A DNA stretch of 64,000 nt, taken from NCBI RefSeq assembly GCF_039555335.1, contig NC_092646.1, positions 30,953,680 to 31,017,679 of the forward strand, given 5' to 3'. Shown in pieces: positions 21,302 to 31,170 of this stretch. The first letter of the stretch is position 1, and each line of letters begins with the position of its first letter. The notes beneath the pieces were generated by a model that saw only the letters and a program-made list of their open reading frames with translations, made no database searches and had not been told where the DNA came from. The position numbers and the translations under genes were made by a program. The stretch comes from Amphiura filiformis. Lineage: Eukaryota; Echinodermata; Ophiuroidea; Amphilepidida; Amphiuridae.

Positions 21302-22131
21302 TAAGGGCTGTGCAATAACTATGAGCCCTGGTGGAGGGTAAAATTGGAAATTGGGGAGGGGTCAAGCATTTTTTGGCCAGCCGAAGGAGGGGGGTGGCAG
21401 CGAGCAATTTTGGCAAGCCAAGGGAGCGCAGGCGCTTATTGGCACACCTTTTAAATAAAATGCTCTAAAAAGGTTTGGAAAACAGTACAGAAATGCTTTA
21501 AGATGCAAATTTTCCTGCTTGCTGTGCTCTCCATATGTGCCCATCCACCACAAACTGGTCGTAAAGTTGGCATTTTCCATTTTGAGATACAATCAAAAAC
21601 AGAGTATGGCTTTATATGTAAAGTATATTAGGAATTTGACCTTTGATGAACCATAACTTCACTTCCAGATGTCCGATGAAGCTGGTTGAGGTGTGATTAT
21701 AAACCTGAAAGTGCATTCTTTCAAAATCTGCAATAAACAGAAAATGATCTAGGGCCGACTTTACTACCACTTTGTGGTGGATGGTCACATATGTGACATG
21801 ATCAAGGGAAATGAGATGTCACCAATATTGATTTTGAGATATTGGCAAAGAAAGTGTTAAAATTAGTTTGTTTTATATTCAGCGATTGATAAATTGATGT
21901 AACTTTGCAAAGGAAAGTCGCATCAACATGGGGTTTTCAGTTTTAAAAAGCTCCAAATGTCCGCTTTAGAAACATATGTAAAACTCATTTTCGACCAGGG
22001 TCGACATGTGACTCATTCCCCTTGATCATGTCACATATATATCTGGTTTTGCAAAGGGGGGGAAGCATTGTTTGGCACACCGTTTGGAAATTTTACCCCC
22101 GGTGGACTAATACTTATTGCACAGCCCCTAA
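21302..22131. mobile_element. GGGGCTGTGCAATAA element with TAA TSD
   Basis: The element 21305-22128 has ends GGGCTGTGCAATAACTATGA and ATACTTATTGCACAGCCCC, with TAA directly repeated on both sides. The 3-bp TAA target fits PIF/Harbinger. It carries a nested element (21789-22039). A truncated relative is at 62625. Confidence 0.65.
21789..22039. mobile_element. TGTGACATGATCAAGG MITE, copy 1 (nested)
   Basis: Inverted ends are ATGTGACATGATCAAGGG and CCCTTGATCATGTCACAT. The interior 'attttgagatattggcaaa' matches the second copy at 23463-23727. Confidence 0.65.
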
Positions 22132-22339
22132 TGCATTTTTATATTGTTTCTAATAACACTCTCCAGGAAGCATGGATGTCTACGGTTCCTGTGCATCCAG
22201 TCACACACAGATTTGTGATTTGACAGTGTTCACAAACACCCCCCCCACACACACACACCCCGGTGAGAAATAGGTCTATCCCTTGGATTCCCTCCCTCTC
22301 TCAATCACCCAGAGTGGGTATAAAAATTCTTTGACTTAC

Positions 22340-22401
22340 TTTACTTTGGTAATTGGTTCTGGTTCAACAGGCTGTACATCAACATCTTGGTCTTTAGAGG
22401 C
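22340..22401 (-). CDS. Short Pro/Glu linker exon of minus-strand gene
   Basis: A 62-nt exon between acceptor CCTCCCAG and the strong donor GTAAGT. It reads ASKDQDVDVQPVEPEPITKV and leaves two bases (AA) that combine with the first base of the exon ending at 18219 to give Lys. Its start is in phase 0, matching the end of the exon at 23140. Phase agreement on both sides is the main evidence. The role is a flexible linker by composition. There is no counterpart in copy 2. Confidence 0.6.
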
Positions 22402-22561
22402 CTGGGAGGAAGGAAAGGACATCAAGAATCTATTATAATCTATTGCATGGGGAAGGAGCTAAAGATGGAGGGACAGAGGTACATATGTACTGTAACAGAT
22501 GGACATTTGAAAAACAGTATGCCTCATGGTGGCATAAAAAAATAAGCATCAAATTCATCCT

Positions 22562-22776
22562 TTAACCCCATAAGAACTACCTGCCGATTGGCCAAAAAGA
22601 AGTTTTCATTATCAATTGGCCCAATCTGCAACATTGTTAGAATAATTTGACCACGCAAAAAAATTGGGGTGAATTATTTGCAATGCTCCATTCTGATTGG
22701 TAAATAAAGTGAAGATATCATGTAATTGACCAATCAGAGGCAGTGTTAGATCGGCAGGTAGTGCTCAGGGGGTTAA
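22562..22776. mobile_element. TTAA MITE (CCCCATGAGAACTACC family), copy C
   Basis: TTAA bounds both ends. The left TIR reads CCCCATAAGAACTACCTGCC. The right TIR carries two changes (GTAGTGCTCAGGGGG). It lies in an intron of the minus-strand gene. Confidence 0.75.
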
Positions 22777-23139
22777 TGGCCTGAGCTTTCAATCCTGCTA
22801 GGATTTTTATCGAAGGCAGAGTGACAAAACATGCAACATATACAAAATAAGAGAGACACATACTATTCTTAATGCTCTGCGTGCTAGCCCTGCGCTTCAA
22901 TGGAAAAAGTTCCAAGTTTTGAAATATTTTCTCAAAATACCAAGAGCTATCTTAAGAAATACTGGATCAATACTAGGCGTGTTTGTACTCATTTTAATGC
23001 ATTTTTCATGCTGATTCCAAATATGGTCATGAAAATTTACATTTCTGAAATTTGTGAATTTTTAAAAAAAAATTGAAACTTGTCGTCTGCAGTCGACACC
23101 CGCGTGAAGAGAGTTAAAATGAAATAGAACAGAACTCAC

Positions 23140-23430
23140 CACAGGCTCTATGTCCTCCATTTTCCTCTTGGGCTTAACAAGTGGCAGCAACCTCTCATCC
23201 CAACCATCTCTCTTAGAAGCAGGAGAGGAGGAAATTCTGCCATTATTTTTGAGAGGCAAACTGGAAACATCAGATAGATCAAACCTCACAATGAGGGCTG
23301 GAATGCCAGCTTTGTATGGGATTTGTGCAGACATGAAGTTGGGAGATTTTCCTCCTAGAGTTGCGGGAGACTTAATTGCATGTGTCTTGACCTTCTCAAT
23401 CATATTAATAAGACCAAATACAGGCTGCAC
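23140..23430 (-). CDS. 97-residue exon of minus-strand gene, unrecognised domain
   Basis: The exon is exactly 97 codons, phase 0 at both ends, with acceptor TTCACTAG (23431) and donor GTGAGT (23139). It starts VQPVFGLINMIEKVKTHAIK, contains IPALIVRFDLSDVSSLPL, and ends with a basic Lys/Arg cluster and MEDIEPV. The pattern 'IP.LIV+.DLS.LS.LP' reminds me loosely of a hydrophobic motif in some metazoan nuclear proteins. I cannot test it and do not assign a family. The segment may be an ordered core between the acidic exon upstream and the disordered exons downstream. No copy exists in the 51-57 kb duplicate. Confidence 0.65.
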
Positions 23431-23462
23431 CTAGTGAAAGGGAAACAATTTAGAAAAACAAA

Positions 23463-23727
23463 AATGTGACATGATCAAGGGGAATGAGTCGGATGTCGCT
23501 AATTTGTTTTTGAGATATTGCCAAAAACAGTGTTCAAATTCTTTTGTTTTATATTGTTTTCAGCCATTGATAAATTGCTCCTAACTCGGTTTCCAACCAG
23601 ATATCCGATTTTGATGGGGTTTGCATCAAAATGTCGCATTTTTGTAAACTGCCAGAAAATGATGCAAAAAACCTCTAATTGAAAATTGCCGACAAGAGAC
23701 TCATTCCCCTTGATCATGTCACAAATT
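23463..23727. mobile_element. TGTGACATGATCAAGG MITE, copy 2
   Basis: The ends are TGTGACATGATCAAGGGGAA and TTCCCCTTGATCATGTCACA. It lies 32 bases upstream (in transcript sense) of the 23140 exon, in the intron near its acceptor. Confidence 0.7.
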
Positions 23728-24296
23728 AAGATTATATAAGATGATGATGTGGTAGTTGAAAAAACTGCATCCCTACATTCTGGTCATGGTAGAGAACATA
23801 TACGTAGAGAAATGTTGATTGAGCCACAATGAGACCAACAAAATGATACAACACCTCGGTACCTATCTTAATGATGTATTCACATCTGCCAGGTGGGTTT
23901 GGTCAGTGGCAGCACCAGGATTTTTTTGAGGCTGGGGGGGGGGGGCATACGCCGTACAGTATGATTCCACACAACGGTAGCACAGACATAGTAGTATTTG
24001 GACGTTGATAAACAGCTAGGCCCCTATACGACAATGCCCTCTAAGAGAATTATACGAGAATATCTCCCGGACATTTTCTATGACTTTGGCTGTTTTTTTC
24101 ACAACGCTGCTTAAGAAGTGTTGGATTTAGCTGTTAGCTCTATGTTTAACAGTAATTATACAACATGGAAAAACTCACACATTTTACATTTACGGTCCTA
24201 CATGTAGCTACTATGGGCTACTTGCAGGGAGGAGACAAGTTTTAAGTGACTGCTTATACATGTAGGTTCGAATTGCAACTAGCCTAATAATCATGA
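23728..24296 (-). other. Intron stretch
   Basis: No coding signal. A G-run (about 23933-23946) and a short 'gtggcagcaccagg' segment suggest the end of a decayed repeat. Confidence 0.4.
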
Positions 24297-24372
24297 AACT
24301 CCCGTGGTCAAGGGGTTAAGGCACAGGTCTTGTAAAACTGAGGTCCTGGGTTCAATTCCCTGACGGTATCAC
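24297..24372 (+). mobile_element. tRNA-derived SINE head or decayed tRNA
   Basis: An A-box-like TGGTCAAGGGGTTAAGGC (about 24305) and a B-box-like GGGTTCAATTCC (about 24348) have near-normal tRNA spacing. An anticodon-like arm has a 7-base loop CTTGTAA, which would be Thr (TGT). The acceptor stem does not pair over most of its length, so a functional tRNA gene is unlikely. Confidence 0.45.
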
Positions 24373-24474
24373 TTTTTCCACTTGTCTCCTTTATTATGAG
24401 CGGAAGGCAAACCTGGTGAAAAATTATGTTTATTAGTAATCATACATTTAATCATAATTTGCTAAATAGCTTAC

Positions 24475-24592
24475 ATCTTCTTCCGATTCCTGGGCACTCC
24501 CTTCAGTTTCACTTTCCTCTGACCGGTTTCCTTCCGACTCACTGGAGCTGTCTGGTACTCTACTGTTTATATCCATGTTGACAGTGGTCCCA
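24475..24592 (-). CDS. Acidic Ser/Glu exon of minus-strand gene
   Basis: A 118-nt exon with acceptor ATTTACAG (24593) and donor GTAAGC (24474). Its first base completes an Asp codon begun by the exon ending at 28454, and it closes in phase 0 ahead of the exon at 23430. It reads GTTVNMDINSRVPDSSSESE and continues as Ser/Glu repeats (SEESETEGSAQESEED). Several serines followed by acidic residues fit casein kinase 2 sites. It is probably a disordered acidic linker. Confidence 0.6.
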
Positions 24593-25631
24593 CTGTAAAT
24601 GAACAAAAGACAAAAACACATCACAAACATTATCATCATGTTCCTGGTGATTACAAAAATGGCACAAATATCATTTTGATAAAAACAAACTCAAATCTTG
24701 AATCTATAGCAAAATGTCTGCAATGATGCTAAGCATTAAATCCCTGCTTTTACATGGTCTTCATGTCTTACGTCAACATGCAATACAGTCAAATATTAAA
24801 TGAATAATGAAAAAAATGTGACAGGAATCTTAAGGGGGCTATCATTCTTTGGAAGGGGGGTCCCAAATATACCGAGGGGTCATAAATTTTCCAAAATAGG
24901 GGAGGGGGTCGCAATTTTGTTGATGCCGACTTTTTGTAAATTTGGGACCCCCCTTGTGAACTTTCCTTTCAAATTTGTGTTTAAATAAACCTTACTGAGC
25001 ATGTTTTTTTTTTTTTCTGGAAATTGAATACCGGTAAGCCATTTGGCCGGGATAGTATTCCCTGCACCTACAATCAACGAAAAAGGTCTTGGAACGTGCG
25101 TCTTGCGTGTAAATAATGGAAAACTCTCACCCCTCTCCCCAAGTTGAGAAATGCCAATGTCTTCAGCGGTTTCCCAATGTGTTCCAACATTGATTGATGG
25201 GGGGAGGGGAAGGGTAAATCATTGTTGTCGATGTCATGCTTGTTCCCAGGCAAAATAAACATCATTTCCATGATCATATGAAATTCTGCAAAATTTCATA
25301 TTTGTGTTGGCCTACCAAGCGTTTCAAGGACTTTTTTCGTAGATTGTAGGCCTACTATCTATCTGTACATCATGTACTAGGAGTCACCAGGGTCGCCTGC
25401 CCGGTCGCCTGATTCTCACACTGGACCTTGCAGTTGAGCATGCACTGCTTGTACTTGTCAACCATCGGTCGACACAAGACAAGTATATACTACTAGAGAA
25501 CGACAGCACTTGTTGTTGCTGCTGCAATTTCAACTTGAAGTTTATTAGGTAAGAGCTATTTATAACAGCTTCAACTTTAATGCAGTTGGCACTCTTTGCG
25601 AAAATAATGAGTATATGGCACAATAAGATTC
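24593..25631 (-). other. Intron stretch with repeat fragment
   Basis: 24830-24965 contains 'ggggggtcccaaata' and the inverse 'atttgggacccccct', the ends of a short MITE. The remainder is unassigned. Confidence 0.4.
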
Positions 25632-25703
25632 AGTTAGACCAGGCCTTCTCAACTGGCGGCGCGCGCGCGCCACTTGTGGCGCTTGGAGTTAGTCGAAGTG
25701 GCG

Positions 25704-27194
25704 CATGAAGTCAGGGGCGGCGCCAGGGTATTTTGATAGGGGGGGCAAAACAATTGCTGACATTTTTTATGCAGCGCGAAAGCGCTGGCCGTCGCGCTTG
25801 CGCGACGCAGGGGGGTGTCTGAGGGGGGATGTGCCCCCCTCAGAATTTAGAAAATTTTCAAAATGAAACACAAAAGAAGCCATTTGATGCACCATTTTCA
25901 CCCTTTTTAGGGTTATTTATTTATTTTCCAACCGCATATTTTTATGGATTTCATTCACGGGCCCGACTTTCAGCCCGCTGGTTTTAGGCACGGATATACT
26001 CAATTAGTAAATCCAACACCTTTTGGCAACAAAATAAATTCATGGTACAAATGTGCACGAAGTGAAATATGGTGGAAATGTTAAATATAGTCGCGCGAAG
26101 CGCGAAAAAAAATTGGCACTTTTTAGTCTAAAATGACCAACTATGAGGTTACTTTGGTCAGAAACCCACGCGCCAACATTGAGGAATCATTGTATGGACC
26201 ATCTACCCTATCAAAATATTGGGGGATTTATACCCCCACACCCCGGGTCGGATCTACGCCTCTGGTCGCAACACGGTGTATGTTAAGTCAGGTACATTGT
26301 ATATGATATGCTAAAATGATATTTTTTTTATATATAAATTGGCACGATATAATGATATGAATGGGGGGGGGGGGTGTATTGAGGTCGGAAATATTTCAAA
26401 TTGAAAGCCGCGATCAAGAGCATAGGCGGGAGGTAGTCGCCCCCTATGATCACTAAAAGCCGAAAATGTGCACTTTGCGAGCGTAGCGAGCGAAAAAAAA
26501 ACCATTCTTTATGCTTTTTCAGTCAGAAAAGGACAAAATTTGCCCATTAGCGAGTGTAGCGAGGGTCGCAACACGGTGTATGTTAAGTCAGGTACATTGT
26601 ATATGATATGCTAAAATGATATTTTTTTTAAATATAAATTGGCACGATATAATGATATGAATGGGGGGGGGGTATTGAGGTAGGAAATATTTCAAATTGA
26701 AAGCCGCGATCAAGAGCATAGGCGGGAGGTAGTCGCCCCTATGATCACTAAAAGCCGAAAATGTGCACTTTGCGATCGTAGCGAGCGAAAAAAAAACCAT
26801 TCTTTATGCTTTTTCAGTCAGAAAAGTGAAAATTTGCCCATTAGCGAGTGTAGCGAGCGTAAGTAGTTGGGAGAAGGCAAGAGAGGCCATGTGACTTTTA
26901 TGGGGGAAAATTTGCCGAAAATGGGCCCAAAATATAAAAACCAACAACTTTAAAACCACGTAGGTCAGCATTCCACAAGGGGCAAGCTGTCCGAAGGGGG
27001 AGTTTCCTCCTTCTAACCATGGCCAGGGAGGGGAATTGCTCCTTTTCTTCTTCTCCCTCCTCTCTTTTTCTCCCCTCCCTTTTCTCTCTCCTTCTTCTCT
27101 TTCTCTTTTTCCTTCCTTTTACCTCTTTTTTGAAAATCATAGGGGGGGCAATTGCCCCCCTTGCCCCCCCTGTGGCGCCGCCCCTGCATGAAGT
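25704..27194. mobile_element. Inner hAT element with 8-bp TSD
   Basis: The element 25712-27186 starts CAGGGGCGGCGCCAGGG and ends CCTGTGGCGCCGCCCCTG. CATGAAGT is duplicated perfectly at 25704-25711 and 27187-27194. It holds a 300-bp tandem duplication, a C/T-rich run (about 27035-27125), and no transposase frame. Confidence 0.85.
26264..26857. repeat. 300-bp direct tandem duplication
   Basis: Unit 1 (26264-26563) and unit 2 (26564-26857) both start GGTCGCAACACGGTGTATG and differ mainly in a G-run length and a few bases. Both contain 'cgagcgtagcgagcg'-type repeats. Paired 64-70 residue frames on the minus strand are by-products. Confidence 0.9.
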
Positions 27195-27540
27195 GACACA
27201 CGGTAAATTTACTAGTTTTTCCTCATCAATTGTTTACAAAAAAGGGGTGAAAATACCATATCTGAGCCTTAAAATATCAGAGCTTCCGGGGGCGCTGCCC
27301 CCTGGACCCCCGCAGCTGGGGCTTTCACACTGGAATCTATACAGTGGCCATAAGGCGCGGGCCTCCTGGATTCATGGACCCCATCCGCTATATGCGTTCG
27401 ATCGCGCACACGCTCCCTCACAAAATGCTCCCTAAACATGTTGGCACTTCATTATCACTCAAATTCCCAGTTGGCACTTCAAATAAACTAGTTGAGAAGG
27501 CCTGAGTTAGACTGAGAAAGTCTGTCTGATTATACTACAT

Positions 27541-27912
27541 TTCCCCTAGTTACAGCCCGATCGATTGGAACAACTTTAAATTTGACCTGGCCTTTGACCT
27601 CAGATGACTTTTGTGGTTTCATACTCCTCAAGTGTTAGGAATCATTTTTCCCGAGTTACAGCTCAATTGGAGCTACTTTACATTTGACCTGACCTTTGAC
27701 CTTAGATGACCTTTGCGGTTTCATACTCCCAAGTGTCAGGGATCATTTTTTATGAGGTACAACCCAATCGGAGCAACTTTAAATTTGACCTAACCTTTGA
27801 GCCCAGATGACCTTTGTTTATACTCCTCAAGTGCCGGGGATTGTTTTCCCCGAGTTACAGCCCAATCGAAGCAACTTTAAATTTGACCTGACCTTTGACC
27901 TTGGATGACCTA
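27541..27912. repeat. Tandem array with inverted DR1 motifs (array 1)
   Basis: Three to four units of about 115-125 bp share 'agttacagcccaatcg.agcaactttaaatttgacctgacctttgacct'. Perfect TGACCTTTGACCT (complement of AGGTCAAAGGTCA) occurs at 27690-27702 and 27889-27901, and a one-base variant at about 27588-27600. The array at 30488-31170 is the same repeat in the opposite orientation. Confidence 0.8.
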
Positions 27913-28089
27913 ACAAAATGCAAACTTGCTCTGCATCGGGCTGTAGGCCTAATATCATACCACGAAGCACCAACCACGATGCACCAATTCATTCAACAAT
28001 GAAAACTATATAAATTAGCCATTTGTAGGCTATATTGTTTCAACTTTTGTGCAATCTGGGAAATTATATAGAACTGCCTATGCAGTAAC

Positions 28090-28416
28090 TTAAAGGAGTA
28101 TTTTGTGATCCTAGCATCCTCTTTTTATGACATTTTTAAGTACATATCCACGAGAAAAGCATATTCCCAAAATTTCAGTTGATTCCGATTTTGCGTTTGC
28201 GAGTTATGCATGATTATGTGTATTACACTGCTCCATAGACAATACGTTGTAATTTCAAATTCAAATTTCGCGATATCTTTGCTAAACGAATTAATCTGCA
28301 AGAAATATTTTGTACATAAACATTATGTAGCCAGAGTATTCCAGTGATATAAAAATCTCCACTTTTTTTCAGAAAAGTGGGGGGATGAGGCTGTGGATCA
28401 CGAAATGCCCTTTTAA
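28090..28416. mobile_element. TTAA MITE (TTTCGTGATCC family), copy 2
   Basis: TTAA flanks the ends AAGGAGTATTTTGTGATCC and GGATCACGAAATGCCCTT. It lies just downstream of the donor of the 28454 exon. It closely matches 7252-7567, and a third truncated copy begins at about 40911. Confidence 0.7.
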
Positions 28417-28453
28417 TAGCGTGTCAAAAACTGCCAATTAATTTTATACTCAC

Positions 28454-28676
28454 TCAATCTTTCTCCAGTAGACAGGTCTAAACCTGCCCCAGATTCTTTG
28501 CAGTGCTCCTAATATAAACTTGAATCTTGGCACAGATTCTTGCCTTTTCTCTATTCTGAGTGATGACCTCATTGGACAGACATTACACATTACAAAGTGC
28601 TCCAAACTAGTATGGATAGCCGGGCAATTCATTGCACTCCGCGAAGTGCTCCAGGCCTGCGGCGGTGATGTTGGCA
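28454..28676 (-). CDS. Cys-containing basic exon of minus-strand gene
   Basis: The exon ends at donor GA/GTGAGT (28453) in phase 2, and the next exon supplies the base that makes Asp. The preferred acceptor is TGTGACAG at 28677, whose phase joins the exon at 28798 to read NTQSYT-V-PTSPPQAWS. An upstream acceptor (TTTACAG, exon start 28689) would instead join in phase 0 with a different upstream frame. The translation includes LEHFVMCNVCPMRSSLRIEK and VPRFKFILGALQRIWGRF. A CNVC pair with another Cys nearby could bind metal, but no complete zinc-finger pattern is seen. Rich in Arg. Family unknown. Confidence 0.55.
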
Positions 28677-28797
28677 CTGTCACATAAAACTGTAAACATC
28701 AGTAGTGAATCCTACATGCAGATCATGATTATTTTATCAGAAAATAATAAAGATTTTTATGCAGAAATAGTCATAATTTAAAGGTTTTCATACTGAC

Positions 28798-28871
28798 CTG
28801 TGTAGCTCTGTGTATTGCCATCGCCATCATACATGCAAGGCCAAGCATGGGCAAGGACTGATTTAGGTGTT
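28798..28871 (-). CDS. Most upstream exon candidate of minus-strand gene
   Basis: A 74-nt exon, one base plus 24 codons plus one, with donor ACAG/GTCAGT at 28797 and acceptor GGAGTATAG at 28872. It reads TPKSVLAHAWPCMYDGDGNT then QSYT. Frame and phase agree with the 28676 start of the next exon. A second frame (MLGLACMMAMAIHRATQ) is also open and would fit the alternative acceptor, so the reading is not certain. The acceptor lies at the edge of a MITE-like fragment. No start codon or promoter further upstream was found. Confidence 0.4.
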
Positions 28872-29025
28872 CTATACTCCATCATTGAGCGACGAGCGAT
28901 TTGTATTTGACTAATGAAGTAGCGCGCTTTTCCTAATATAACAAAAAGCGGCCATCTGATTGGCTCAGTTGATCTCACTAGCTATCGCTCAGCGATGTAT
29001 TATATTAGTTCAGCTTTATAATAAT
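28872..29025. repeat. MITE fragment related to the 12384 Harbinger element
   Basis: It contains 'gagcgacgagcgatttgtattt' and 'tctgattggct', with 'atcgctcagcgat' and 'ttcagctttat' at the right. A similar fragment is at 49200-49320. Confidence 0.4.
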
Positions 29026-29224
29026 ATGGCTGGTTATCGTTTGCACGCTTGGAGCATGATACTAATGTGAATAAAAAGAACACGTCGGGAACCAAATTTT
29101 TGATTAATCATGGGCTGGGGAATTTCCCGATGCTTGTAGGCCAAAGCGGTAGCTTCAGAAAACTTAGTGCTGAACCACTGTGGTGCTGAACTAAGTGCTG
29201 AACCGCTATGAACCGCAGAAATGG

Positions 29225-29690
29225 TACTGGAGGGGTGAGCACTCGAAAAAAGGGGGTCATTCAGTGGGGATTCCAAGAAAATGTGGGTCATTCGTCGTGG
29301 TGAAACACTGAAAGTATTGGGATTACTAGGCCTAGTAGGCCTATCATGATGATTGACCGTGAAAAAGTAACTTTCTGGGCAAAAATGTGCAAAACTTTGT
29401 GAAAATTAGCAACTTGGCAGCTAAAATGGCTAAAAAAATGCTAAATTTGTTCAAAATGCGCAAAAATTTGAAGATTTGGTGTATGAGCTGATGAAAAAAT
29501 TAGCTAAAAGGGGGTCATTGCATTGGGTGGCAGATTAAGATTTGATAAAAATGGGTCTTTGGGTGTAAGATCATAGATGATGAAAAAAAGGGGTCATTGG
29601 GTGGCTGATTTGCCTCAAAAATTGGGGTCTATTGACAGATGATGCGTACCAATATATGGGAGTGCCCCCCCCCGGAATGGTATCAGTACC
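29225..29690. mobile_element. GC-ended MITE with 'ggggtcatt' internal repeats
   Basis: The right end reads GGGAGTGCCCCCCCCCGG. The interior repeats 'aaaaagggggtcattgggtgg' several times, resembling 19845-20090. The left end was only tentatively placed. Confidence 0.4.
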
Positions 29691-30487
29691 GGGGTATCAG
29701 CCTATATTAGTGTGTGTTACCTATAACTATAGGCCTAATACTTAGGCCTAAGCCTACTTACTCACCTTTTAATCTGAAATGGACAATTTTCATGTCAAAG
29801 AGGGGGCCCTGAAATTTTTGAGATCTGAAAAGGGGGGCCAAAAATTTTCGTGATGAATTTTTTTTTGCATCAGGCCCCCTATAACAAGTGTTTGTGAACG
29901 GTCCCTAAGAATAGGCCTAAAATATTTCCCTACCTAGGGGCGACACTCACCAGGTCAATATTTATATGGGTTTAAGTTGTATGACCCCCTGAGTGGAGTC
30001 AAATGAAAGGGAAAAATAAAGAATATAATAAAAAATAATTTCCCCACTGGGGATGACACTCCTCATAAGACCTGGGTAAATATTCATATTTTGGGTCCTT
30101 TTCATATCTCGAAATGCCAAGAAAATTTGATAAAACAGCTATCATTCAAGCCACAACTTGAATTTTTTTCGAGAAGATTAAAAGTAAGTATTGTGAAATT
30201 CTCAAAGTAGAACAAGGCCTATTATAAGGCAGAATCTTAACCACAGTAGGCACTAGGCCTATAGACCAAACGGGACATGTCTGAGATTGTCTAGTGGTGT
30301 GGTTTGGGAATATAGCTGACAGTAGATCTCACATAAGATTTTCTTTTTTTTGGAGGGGGGGGGCTATTTGCTGTATAAGTGGACCAGGTAAGAGGCATCG
30401 AGAACTGTGCAATTTTATTTCATTTGGTGATTGGGGAAAGTGCAGGAGGAGGAGGGTAGCATGGGTTGGTGGGGGGGGTGTTAGTTC
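29691..30487. other. Intergenic stretch rich in TAGGCCTA
   Basis: TAGGCCTA occurs at 29730, 29743, 29912 and 30254 here, part of a cluster of ten between 29327 and 32358. No coding signal. A G-rich run lies near 30350 and 30470. Confidence 0.6.
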
Positions 30488-31170
30488 AAATTGCTCCGAA
30501 CCGAAAATGATCCCTGACACTTGGGGAGTATGAAATCACAAAGGTCATCCTAGGTCAAAGGTCAGGTTAAATTTAAAGTTGCTCCAATCGGTAACAAGGA
30601 CAACAATCCTCGGCACTTGGGGAGTATGAAGCTGCAAAGGTCATCCGAGGTCAAAGGTCAGTTCAAATTTAAAGTTGCTCCGATCGAGGTTGTAACTTGC
30701 ACAAATTGATCCCTGGCACTTGTATGACACCATAAAGGTCATCCGAGGTCAAAGGTCAGGACAAATTGAAAGTTGCTCTGACTGGGCATTAACTTGCAGA
30801 AAATGATCCCTGACACTTGGAGAGTATGAAACCATAAAGGTCATCTGAGGTCAAAGGTCAGGTCAATTGTTAAGTTGCTACAATTGAACTGTAACTCGGG
30901 GAAAATGATTCTTGACACTTGGGGAGTATGAAACTGCAAAGGTCAGGTAAAATTGAAAATAGCTCTGATTGGGCTGTAACTCAGGGACAACAAATTATCC
31001 CGGCACTTGGAAAGTATCAAACCGCAAAGGTCATCTGAGGTCAAAGTCAAAGTTGCTCCGCTTGGGCTCAGGGAAACTGATCCCTGACACTTGAAGAGTA
31101 TGAAACCGGTTAACCGCAAAGGTCATCCAAGATCAAAGGTCAGGTCACATTTAAAGTTGCTCCGATCTGG
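30488..31170. repeat. Tandem array with DR1 motifs (array 2)
   Basis: Six units of roughly 100-120 bp share 'gatccctgacacttggggagtatgaaaccgcaaaggtcatc.gaggtcaaaggtcaggtcaaatttaaagttgctcc'. Perfect AGGTCAAAGGTCA lies at 30552, 30648, 30746 and 30848, with near-matches at 31038 and 31130. It is in opposite orientation to array 1. Confidence 0.85.

Larger units (their letters stand above)
25632..27512. mobile_element. Outer hAT element with 8-bp TSD
   Basis: The element 25640-27504 starts CAGGCCTTCTCAACTGGCGG and ends AACTAGTTGAGAAGGCCTG. AGTTAGAC is duplicated at 25632-25639 and 27505-27512. The 8-bp duplication and the CAGG..TCTCAAC terminus fit hAT. Most of its length is a second hAT element inserted within it. 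Without that, only about 390 bp remain, so it is a MITE. Confidence 0.8.

Noticed and set aside
22161-22215. A possible second exon for the plus-strand segment at 20267
   Set aside because: An AG precedes it in the right phase, but a stop follows within 17 codons and no donor is present before it.
24297-24372. A functional tRNA-Thr (TGT)
   Set aside because: The anticodon-like loop and B box fit, but the acceptor stem is mostly unpaired; a SINE or tRNA relic is more likely.
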